A stretch of 64,000 bases of DNA, taken from contig JARFIW010000658.1 in assembly GCA_036346225.1 (NCBI GenBank), positions 1,116,001 through 1,180,000 on the forward strand. Direction: 5' to 3'. Below are positions 22,847-32,858 of this stretch, piece by piece; the stretch's first letter is position 1; every line of letters begins with the position of its first letter. The notes under the pieces were generated by a model, which was not told where the DNA came from, made no database searches, and was given only the letters and a program-made list of their open reading frames with translations. The translations under genes were made by a program, and so were the position numbers. Source of the DNA: Platerodrilus igneus. Taxonomy: Eukaryota; Arthropoda; Insecta; Coleoptera; Lycidae.

Positions 22847-23850
22847 CCCTTTTTGCATGAATTTTTTTTAATAAATATGTCAATCTTTTAGTTTTGGCGA
22901 GGGCAATAATAATTTTATCTCAAAAAAATATAAGAAAAAATTGTTTAACGTTTGATATCAAAAAATATCATTTGGCAAGAGTGTGATATTTGATACATTA
23001 AACCCTTACAGTAGGAAGTTGTCATTTTGCAGATGTGTCATATCTGCTACAATATTCCCTTGTAGCAGAGTTATGAATATATCAAATAAACTCTTACTAC
23101 TAAAAAAAAAGTTTGTACATTGTTTATTTGTTGGATGGAATTGTAGAAAGCAATGTTAACCTTCTTCAGGGACAAAAAGTTTCGCATTTTACACATTTTA
23201 TGTAAATGAACTAAGACAGCTGCTATACTGGCATCTACCACGAAAATTATTCCATTCTCAGAAGTGACAACGTTGTCAGTACCTAAACACATCATTATTT
23301 GGCAAAGAAGTTTTGGATTTTCTTATCATTGGTGCTTCATCCACTCCTTTGCTAGACCGGCCATGCTTCCTGTTCGTTGATTGTCAACCTTGACATACGC
23401 TTTCTGCAACTTCACATTTCAATCTATAGAGGTGCAATACTTTCTTTTTACTAATACTTTGCATTATGAGCTGTTTTATAAAGAAACCATGCATTAACTA
23501 CTGCTATCTAAAAATTGGGTAAGTCTGTAGTACCATTTCCTGCTTCTGGACCTAATACCAAACGATGGATCTAGCAGATCGACGCCTCCCATATACTTGT
23601 AGATCTGAATAATCTTTGAAAATGGGATGTTTTGATATTCACTTAATTTCTTAATCCAACTTTTAGCAACGACCATTGGCTAGGAACCAGCGAACGTGGA
23701 CAAGAGGTGGACAGCTTTATTATCATACCATTTCAAACAGACGATTGATGTTTCAGAAATGGTTGCTGCTTTTTCGTCATATGAACCGCGCCCTAATTCA
23801 ATACGCATTTTGTCGATTTTTAGAATGCATCCTGGTTCTCGGTTTATAGA
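22847..23850 (-). pseudogene. piggyBac transposase, C-terminal half
   Basis: The minus strand shows the piggyBac core strings MRIELGRGSYDEK near 23805, LKWYDNKAVHLLSTF near 23740 and YKYMGGVDLLD near 23600. The last includes the conserved GGVDL.D of the third catalytic region. RSRSRKWYYRL follows near 23550. Below 23490 coding similarity fades with stops. TTAACCCT at 22843-22850 fits the TTAA target plus CCC terminus of piggyBac and is taken as the element's 3' end. The right side is cut off at about 23850, where a Tc1/mariner-like terminus (AGAGGGTGTCCAAAAAG) begins. Confidence 0.8.
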
Positions 23851-24543
23851 GGGTGTCCAAAAAGTTACTAGCTGATTTGAAATGTGTACAACTTATAATA
23901 TATTCTGTTTTTCAAAAAACTTTTTTACACAAAGGTGGCATATTGCATGGAGCTTTTTTTACCTAGTTTTCAAAAATGTAATTCTTCAAACGCCTTCCAT
24001 TTTCGGCCTGACACATTTTTGCTTTTTTTAGTGCGTTTTCCATGACAACTGTTAGAATATGTTCGTTTAAAAACCTTTTTCATGTCGAATATTCTTCTTC
24101 AGTTAAACAAGGTATCTGGTTTTATTAACATAAGCTTTCTCTTTGAGATAACTCCACAGGAAAAAACCTGGGACTGGAAGGTCAAACGAACCTGCTGCGT
24201 ACGAATTATCAGGATATCTAGAAATTATGCTATCGCCAAAAATTTGTTTTTAGAGCTTCATTGTTGCTCTATCTGCATGGTATGTAGCGCCATCTTGCTG
24301 GAACCACATCTCTGGCATGTTTTGTAGGGTGGGACGTAAAAAATTGCGGAACATTATGTCTGTACCGTTCTCCGGTACCTGTTTGAGCATTGCCGTATAC
24401 ATCTTCAAACAAGAATAGTTCAATGACAATTTGACTGACACCAAACTGTACGTCTTATTGGATGAAGTTCTCGCGTATAAACGACTTTTGGATTTTCCGT
24501 TCCCCAAAATGTTCTGCTTGTTTACAAACCCATTTAGATGATT
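23851..24543 (-). pseudogene. Tc1/mariner-like transposase, C-terminal portion
   Basis: The minus strand encodes HLNGFVNKQN near 24545-24515 and MWFQQDGATYHADRA near 24310-24265, the second catalytic Asp region typical of the WFQQDGA group of Tc1/mariner-superfamily transposases. The frame breaks after about 24240, and coding similarity fades towards the terminus near 23851. The sequence is interrupted at 24543 by a piggyBac-type element, and its N-terminal region reappears at 25606-26060. Confidence 0.7.
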
Positions 24544-24770
24544 GCCAATCACGCGCTAGTGTGTGATAATGCTAATTAAGCCAATGCCGATCACGCGCTA
24601 GCGCGAGCTTTACTCTATGTGTTTTATATTACGTTTGATTTAGTGTGGCGTTGAAATTGAACACGGTATGTCGTGTAGGCATTGACCTAAGGTATTTAAC
24701 AAAATTTTACTGCACGTGGTTTCTATTTTTGTTTTTTTTATATTGCATTGGGATCAAAGGAAGGTTAATT

Positions 24771-25220
24771 ATGATGGATAGTAGAGATCAGCAAGCTAGC
24801 CCCTCTAGATCTAAAAGGATAAAATGTGATTGTATTCAACCATTATCTACACAAGAACCTGAAAAGTTTGTGGCGCAAGATTTATCGAATTTTTCAGACG
24901 ACGAACAGGTTTTTTGTGGTAGTAATACTGAAGATGAGTATGCGCTATCGGGTAACGTTTCAGTTCCAGCAAGTAGCGAAAATGAAGGCGAAAACGAGGA
25001 TGCAAATGAATTAATTTTTAATACAGCCATCAACAGTCTGTCCTTGTACAAAATCCAGTAGAAGCTCAATCTACTCAAGAAATTATTATGTGGGGAAATG
25101 ATTCAAGCTGGATGAAATATTTTTCTTTTACCAAGAAGAATGTTATGCTAAAAAAACGAAAAGATATCATCTACGTTTGCAACTTTTGTAAGGATGCACC
25201 TTATTATTGTTTAAATTGTG

Positions 25221-25280
<60 letters not shown>

Positions 25281-25300
25281 AGTTTTGTGTAAAAAGCCCA
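24771..25300 (+). pseudogene. piggyBac transposase remnant: acidic N-terminus joined to Cys-rich C-terminus
   Basis: The N-terminal part (97 codons) is rich in Asp, Glu and Ser (for example NEGENEDANE), as in many piggyBac N-termini. A stop at 25059-25061 and a frame change lead into the C-terminal zinc-binding-like stretch with CNFC and YYCLNC. A (TA)n tract has expanded within that Cys-rich region. No DDD catalytic core remains. Confidence 0.6.
25228..25277. repeat. (TA)n microsatellite
   Basis: Uninterrupted alternating TA of about 50 bp, lying within the Cys-rich coding remnant of the piggyBac element. Confidence 0.95.
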
Positions 25301-25605
25301 ATGAAGTGACATGTGGCGATAGGTGCGTTGTGGAATACTTTATAGCTGTGGAAGTAAAAAGCGTGGCAGCAAAAACATGCTTAGATTGTTTTGGGCTTCA
25401 TTTGTCCTTATAGCGTGTTTGTTTCGCGCATAAGAACAATTCTTTGCTTTTTTATATGATGCCTTTATTTTTTGTATTTGTATTTGTTAAGTATACTATT
25501 TTTTAAACCAATGTTAATAATTTAATCATCACGTACAGGCGCGTGATCGGCATCCCAGAATGAAATTTAATGTCCAATGCCAATCATGCGCTGGTGCGTG
25601 AAATT

Positions 25606-26060
25606 TTGAAATGTTCAAAACAAGCCAAAAATTTATTAGTGATTCATAACAAAGTGAATCAGAAGCTATTTAACAATTTCTTAAATACTAATTGTGAAAA
25701 ATATAATTTGGCTTCTGGTGAAAGCTGCTTTTCAATGTTAACAGCAAACGTGTTAATCTGTTCAGAAAATTAGCTTCTCTACATAATTGTTGAAAACAAA
25801 TGGCAAATTCAGTTCGTTGTCAGTAATGTATAAGACTCGGTTGATAAATAAGATAAATTTTATATCGAGAAACATGCGTAAATACTTCAAAATTCGGAAG
25901 AGATTGAAACAGGACAATCCTAGGTGAGTAACAGGTCATCCGATCGTTGTTTCCGCATCGCCTTCTACAATCGCGCTACGTCCTCAATATTTCCAGCTGT
26001 TCTAGCAGAATGTGGACCGTCTGCTCGAAGGAGGTCGGTTACAGATTCCTGTTCTGTTGT
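25606..26060 (-). pseudogene. Tc1/mariner-like transposase, N-terminal portion
   Basis: The minus strand near 26040-25950 reads RADGPHSARTAGNIEDVARL with one later stop. This is the R.RTARTPENIE-type linker between helix-turn-helix domains in the same transposase group as the fragment at 23851-24543. Orientation and order fit one transposase gene interrupted by the piggyBac element. The rest down to 25606 is heavily decayed. Confidence 0.5.
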
Positions 26061-28105
26061 CGAAAACGATAATTAAATTAGGTATAGTCATTACTGAGGG
26101 TACGTATCTTGCATTGAAATGTCTACGAAACTTTATTATTCAAAATAGATTTCCACAATAGCGACTCTTTGTTTAACGGCATATTTCTTCATAACAAATC
26201 TTCCAAGCTTCTAGTAATTATTTTCTTAGTCTCCTTCTGATCACCACCGCTCTGTGTATTTTAATCTCTTGAAATTTTAAATCTGCCTTGGCTAACCCAG
26301 TTTAATTCACACAGAGTGCACAACGTTACGATAATCAAATAGTTTACCCTTTTTCCCTAAAACTTTACCTGTTTTGAATAATAAAACGAAGTCGATTGAT
26401 ATTTGTATAATGAGAAAAGAAAAATGATTTACACTTCACAGCATAATCTGTTTGACTGTATGATAAAATTAACCCCTTAATCAAATAACAATAAATTTTA
26501 AATTATATATCTCCAAAATTTAAAGCTTTCTTTTTTTATTTTAAAGCCAGCAAAATGTCATTGTACTCTACTGGAAATTTCTTTGAACGCTCAAGATTTT
26601 CCCTTGTTTACGAAATTTTTCATGTATAAAAATTAATTTTTGATTACTCTTTACAAAAAAAAAAATGTTCAAGTTTAAAAATATGTTCAGAAATACTAAA
26701 TAGAAAATAATGCCTTAATATGATCAATGTTCAAATATAATAAATAGTAAATAATGTCTTATGCTAGATAGTTCTGACCTGTAGTTTTCCTTGAGCGTGT
26801 TTCTGCTAAGTGCCGTGGATCAGTACCCCAATATTGCTTTTAGTTGAGTTGCTTAGTCTCCAAGTTCTACCCCGTTTAATGTGATCTGCCTTAAATTTTC
26901 AAAACGTTGTAATATCGCTTGAATTTTCGTAATGTCTCTCAGAATTTTTGTAACATTTTAGTTTTCGTATTTAGACTTAGATTTCGAATTTTTGCACTAT
27001 CACTGAGAGTTAGATTTAGAGTTGTTCTTAAAATTTTGTACTTAGAGTTTTCGTAGAGTGTCCTTAGAGCCGTTTTCAAGCAAACAGCCAAGTTTGTCTC
27101 ATATATTTTCACTATAATTAATTCAATATATTTTTATAACATCACTTTTCACAAAATTTTCATTGTTTAATTTGAATATTTACTCGACGCGTAATTTTTT
27201 AAGTATCAGTATTGCAGCTTGTACGTGGTTCAAACTAAAACTGCCCGCTTGTCAAACTTGCACATTATATAGCCTACGCCCAATCTAAATTCATGGTTTA
27301 TCTGCGCTGTTGTTTAAAGTGTATGACCAACCATCGGTTGTTTTGGATATTCATGGCTTTTACAGGTTCATCACTGATATTGCCTTATAGAAACGATTCG
27401 TTTATCACGTAGGTATCGTCTATTTTTAGTTTGTACTAATTTTATAGCGCCTGTTTTGATGTTGTTACAGGAATTTCTAATTCGCTTTGGCACGTAATTT
27501 CACTTATGGCGTTGTTTGTCAAGATAACACTTTGGGATCTACATTAACTTCATGTAGAAAATCACGTAGGCAAAGTGACGTAAATTAACATATTTCTGTT
27601 TACATTTTTGCGTTTCCGAAACGTATTTGTTTTGAAGGATGCGTTTCTTATCAAGATACTATGCTATCTGCTTTTATTATCCCTTGTTTAATGTGAATTG
27701 TATTATGATTTTCTAGGTTTTCCTGCATTTCACGCGTATTAATTTTTTAATCTATGAATATTTTTGGTTTAGGACAAGTTAGATTGCGTGTAGAGTTATT
27801 TCTTTTGCTGCATGTGTGTATTGTTGAATGATATGCTACTCGGCATTAATTAAAGTCACTTGCGATCCTTATTCAGGTTGTTAAATGTTTGCTCTTTACA
27901 TAATATACAAATTACGTATTTTTAATGTTAAATAAATGCGGTTTTCTAACTCCTAGTACTATTTACATGTATTGGGTAACCATTATGACTCAATATACCC
28001 CTAAATAACCCCTTATCATAGCAATATATATATTTATATATATATTGCCGTGGTACTCTGGGACAGTCTCTGGAACACTCGAGCCTTTCCTAAAACCATT
28101 CGAGC
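26061..28105. other. AT-rich sequence without recognised features
   Basis: Low-complexity A/T runs, with no coding signatures and no clear terminal repeats. Confidence 0.5.
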
Positions 28106-28107
28106 CC

Positions 28108-28132
28108 CACGAATTGGGCGTCATAAAAATTG
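28108..28132 (-). promoter_or_regulatory. Possible tRNA-Lys primer binding site of a decayed LTR element
   Basis: The plus strand reads CATTCGAGCCCCACGAATTG and then GGCGTCA. This closely resembles the T-arm and acceptor end of tRNA-Lys, with two extra bases and one change. The minus strand would therefore carry a primer binding site. If so, an antisense LTR would begin at about 28133. No pol gene is visible on the left, so the call is tentative. Confidence 0.3.
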
Positions 28133-30183
28133 CCGTGGAACCTCAGTAAAATTTGTGCCCGCTCCTGGGCTAACATAAAATTTAAAAAAAAAATTAAAAA
28201 TAAATTTTCTTACCTTTTTATTTGGACCTCCACGAATTTCTCTGCTCACCCTGGCTAGCTCAGCAATCGGCCTCTTCTTGAATACCTATTTTTACGTACA
28301 TACCTCTCTCACACTCACACACCATCAAATAAAATTACCAAAATAATACAACAACCATACAACCCTTTATTTACACATATTAACAGATAAAATATATACA
28401 CATGAGTACTAACGGTTTGGTACAATTGTTACCAGTTCAATTATCAAATGCTTTAAAATCCTTGATTTTTCAATTATTTTAAACAAATTCGAGTAGATAT
28501 GAGTAGATGGGCCCCACATGTAACCCTAATTTGACTTCCTACTGGTCTATTGTGAGCTCATTATAACTCAGTTTTTGTAAATGCTTTTTAAACCTTGCAT
28601 TATTGAAAACAAATTTACAGACCCGTTTACTCCTTACAACCATAATTTATAGCCTGAATAAATTTTTATATATCGTCAATAAACCCTTTTTCAATACTCA
28701 AAATTAATAAATTGTCCTGCACATGTACTTTTTTAAACAAGTTTTAAAAACAATAAATACGCCACCAATAAGTAAAACACACAACACAAAAATATCCACA
28801 AATGTTTATATAAAAACAGAAATTTCTAATTTATTACCTGGATACACCTTCACTTCTTGTCACCGCTGGAGATGGCTACCAGAAACCCTCGTCGATGTGT
28901 CCATCTACTACGCTGAGGCCAGGATCCACAGATCCCCACCATCTAATATTTCCGCTACCACTCCTGTTCTTCGCTCAAGATTTTAGCTTAGTTTCAACAG
29001 TAACATTCCATACCAGATATTTCTCGCATACAAATTAATTCAGTTCTGCTTACCCCAAATATCATCCATCCATTTAATACCTTGTCGTAGTAACGGCACC
29101 TTTTATTTAAATAAGCACCAACTCGTGCAATCACTTTTATAGCTTGCGGTTCGCTACTACAGCTTTTATAATTTCTAATAGGATGTTTAATGCAACTGTA
29201 CTGAACACACAAAATTTATAAATTTAAAGCTTTTACTAATATGTTGTAGATCTGAACCCGTATTCAGATCTTGATGGAAGGAAAAAAAGCTTTAGTATCT
29301 TCTCTTGTGTATTTATATTATTCTCCAACCTCCCTAGTGGAACCCGTTTTCAGTGAAAAGCTTGTTTTCGCAACGGCTTCTTAACATTTTGAACGTAACC
29401 GACTATAATTTCTGAAAAATTTCTCCCGTTCGTCGTGCTGTTTACATAGAATTTCGTTTCTTACCTTACCGTATGCGCACTTCTCAAAAACTGTTGTCTA
29501 TCAACCAATGATATAATTTCCTGTGGTCACACCGCTCCACCTATCAGCTATCCATCTCTGTTCTATACATATTTGTTGCCTTCTTTAAATCCCCTCTTAA
29601 GTTACAGAAAATCGATATTGTAGTTGTCTTTCACAAATACCCATGTATATCTTACGTGACTTCTATCCAACGCTTGCTTTATCTGCTTCTCTATCTGTTG
29701 TATATTATCGATTGTTCATTCCACTCACTCCTCAAGATATTTGTTATTGTAGCTGCTCATCCAAATCGACCGTTGAAAACAATTTCTATGGAATTCTTTC
29801 TTAACGTTTATTCAAGTTCCCTGAACGTAACATTTAACCAACAGGTGTTTCTTCGAAACAATCGATCGTTTGAAATAACAATTCTCGGTTTCTACGCTTC
29901 GTAGTATTTGTATAAACGTTGGCTTTTAAAATAAACAACATTTGCGTTTGAAATTATTGATTTTCTAATGCATGCAAGCTCCCTTTTTGCTTTCATGCGT
30001 TTGATTAAAAGAAATTATAATTACCTATGCGTATCCTTGAGTTGTTTATGTACTCTGAAAGTTTATTCCCTTATATAATTTTCACTTTCCAATTTAAATA
30101 TACAAAAATACCTTTAATCCACTATAAATTAATTTATTCGGCGCGTAATTATTTTGCTTCTATTTCTATATACACGGTTGCTA
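28133..30183. other. AT-rich sequence without recognised features
   Basis: Scattered short frames (for example 28723-28986 and 29656-29904) have no recognisable family features. Confidence 0.5.
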
Positions 30184-30195
30184 AAATTTTGTTTC

Positions 30196-30233
<38 letters not shown>

Positions 30234-30245
30234 GAAACAAAATTT
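30184..30245. repeat. Perfect 62-bp palindrome built on a TA run
   Basis: AAATTTTGTTTCAG, then a TA run, then CTGAAACAAAATTT. The 14-bp arms are exact complements and the core is self-complementary, so the whole segment can extrude as a cruciform. Confidence 0.95.
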
Positions 30246-30539
30246 AAAAAAGATTTGAAGTTATTGAATTTTTTAATCAGCTACCGACTTTTGGGACACT
30301 CTGCACGTGCTGTTTCAATAGATCAAATCTTCCGCGATACTAAATACAACTGACTTTCAGGAATGTTGAAGTAGTTATTATAAAACAATTCATGATTTTT
30401 ATCTGACAGCATCACTTCTGCCAAGTGTGAAACAACATTAAAACTAGATCCTAATCATGTTTTCTTTGATTGAAATATTTTCTTGGTCTGTATGTATTTC
30501 AAAATTGTAATTTATTAAAACGCGATGCTTTGCTACATT

Positions 30540-31160
30540 TGGCACCACTGCTATGGTCCACGTTTGACAATATTGCACAATAGTAAATATTATGACATAA
30601 TTGCGTGGCAAATTGTATCAAATGCCAAACACGTTTACAATTATTATTTTTACACAAAAGTAAAGCAAAAATACTCACTTAAAAGGCGCCTTGCAGTTAA
30701 ATCTCAGGGCATCTCCTCGTTTGGGTGTGGTTCGGCCACGCCATTGTTGAATCCAAATTTACTTGTCATCCTTTTCGTCGTTCGTAGGTAGAGCGAAGGA
30801 ATAAAGATACGATACGAATAAAGGTACGATAGAAGATACAGGTAACGGGAACCTACATCCTAAAAAGAGAAAAGACAAAAAAAACACGACACAGGTAAAC
30901 GTTACCGTTCGACGTCTCGTGGCTAATAATCATGTCGTGTCGCAAACTGCGCACTTACGCCACTCCGCGTCTGCGCATTCTTTTGCGCCGACGCAACTGT
31001 CCGGAATGACGGAAATTAACAAGTCTGTTTTAAAATAGTGGCGGGAATTCAATCACAAATTTAAAAGTGCACATCTCCAAATTTGGAATGTAACAGCTTT
31101 CGATCACGACTATACCCGTAATCAGAATTATACAGGGTGTTTCAATATTAATTTATCCAG
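30540..31160 (-). repeat. Diverged solo LTR-like copy of the gypsy LTR family
   Basis: Aligns by eye with 35940-36620 of the gypsy 3' LTR. Shared strings are TTGAATCCAAATTTA (30749; 36207), GGAACCTACAT with AAAAGAGAA following (30848; 36302), a TACTCAC (30672; 36089), and GTTTCAATAT against GATTTCAATAT at the right. Both copies are GC-rich in the middle and AT-rich outside. No flanking element sequence is recognised. Confidence 0.55.
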
Positions 31161-32843
31161 TTAAGATTAATTTTTCTCTTTTCCACCTGATTTTTATTTC
31201 CCGTAATGCCCAAACGTTACACTCTACTCTAGCAATAGTCGATCTCATGTTCTACACTCTGTCCATTTTAGTCAGTTAATTGTAGGTCCCTTGATCTAGA
31301 TAATATATACTAGGCAGATTTAACGTAATATTTCTATATTTAAAAATATCTGTCGTCACAATAAACAACTTCTACCACAAATGATGAGCCTAAATACTTA
31401 ATTATCTTAATAAAAAAATGCTCGACATGCACGTATTTTACCGTACTCTCCTATAGGAAAACAAATTCAGAATATTGGTATAACTTTTAGCAATACTAGT
31501 TAGTACCTGCAGCAGGTGCAGTAATGGTTACTTTTTAGGTTCAATTATTCTGTGTTTGTTTGCTTTTGATTCTTGTAGTACGCTATTGTCGATAATCGAG
31601 CATATATGTGCAGTCATCTCCTAATTCTGATAAACTATATAAAAATTTGAAACTATTAATATAAGTCCTTTTTAACTGCATAAAAGTGTACAAGTTTAAT
31701 TTCAATGAGGAAGGTTACTATTTTTCTATGGGACGCTCTAGATTTGGCAATAAAGCCGATAAAACTGCATTTATCATGCGTTAGAACCATTTGATATGAA
31801 ATTTTATTAGAATCCATCGAACAGTTACCGATTATTCCATTTGGTTTACATTTACGGAAGGTGTATGTAAGAGCTTTGGCTATTTACACAAGCTAATTGA
31901 TTTGGTTTTTTTAAATCTAGTTCATCCTTCAATACAATGTAAAAATATGATATCCACATTAAAATAGGATAAAAAATTTAACAACTGGAATGCGTCAATA
32001 GTGTTCTGAATAGTAATTTAGATGTGTAACCATCAATTCAGTATCAGAGGTTGTATTTACCTTAACCCTGATACAATGGGTTTGCAGAACATTCTAGCAT
32101 AAATAAGTAATGTAGACTAAAAGCAAATAGTACAAACTCGTATTTACATTTCGATAATGTTTAATACAACATGTGTACTAGACCATTAAAAATTTCTTAA
32201 TTTTCTAGTCATTGCTAGACCGTGAATATACTGTTGGTGGAATTCGGTTGGGTTGAGTTATTTTTTAAAAAAACAATGCTTGTTGCTTAAAATTTGTAGT
32301 ACTTACAAATTCAATGCTAAAAAATGTTCTCAAGGCGTAAATAATTAAAAATTTTTCATAACGTCCCTTCTATGTATATAACATACAGCAGAAAGTTTCT
32401 GTACAACATCCAAAAGAAAATTTTGTAAGAGGACATATTATAAATACGCATTGTTATTGTTCTGCATATTCTTTGTAGAATGCAAGCAAGGGTCAAACTC
32501 TTGTCACGCCATGCAATTCTAATATATTCTAGGATATATTGAGCATGAAAGTAAAGCGGCATATTTGATATGGTAACTTGTTTCCAGCATCTAACTACAT
32601 AGTGGCATTTATTTGACTATAACTTTTATACTAATGCGTCAAATTTAACATATATTAATTTTCTTTAGTAAAAGTTTTGATAGTTTCCATTTGTGTATTT
32701 TTATTTTATTTTTCAAAAAACTGATCCGAATTTTTTCGATTGAAATGGTGAAATACCATTAATAGTGTAACAGTAATTAAGAAGTACATAGAACATTCTA
32801 GAAAGTAGAATTATGTTTTTACTAAAGCAGCTTCATATCTGTT
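31161..32843. other. AT-rich sequence without recognised features
   Basis: No coding or repeat signature seen. Confidence 0.5.
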
Positions 32844-32858
32844 TGTTACCGTGGCGGC

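Larger units (their letters stand above)
24544..25605 (+). mobile_element. Internally deleted piggyBac element
   Basis: Each end bears two copies of a quasi-palindromic motif related to ATCACGCGCTAGCGCGAG (near 24549, 24587, 25539 and 25582), with TTAA at 24575-24578 and 25567-25570. Inside is an acidic N-terminal open frame starting at ATG 24771 and ending at 25061. A shifted frame at 25088-25300 follows with KRKDIIYVCNFCKDAPYYC and CF-like remnants, the cysteine-rich C-terminus of piggyBac transposases. The central catalytic domain is absent, so the element would need a transposase in trans. Confidence 0.65.

Noticed and set aside
24771..25061. Host gene encoding an acidic 97-residue protein
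   Set aside because: Context with piggyBac-type ends and a downstream Cys-rich tail fits a transposase N-terminus; no intron or host signal is seen.
25228..25277. Regulatory TATA-rich promoter
   Set aside because: It is a simple (TA)n microsatellite inside a transposase remnant.
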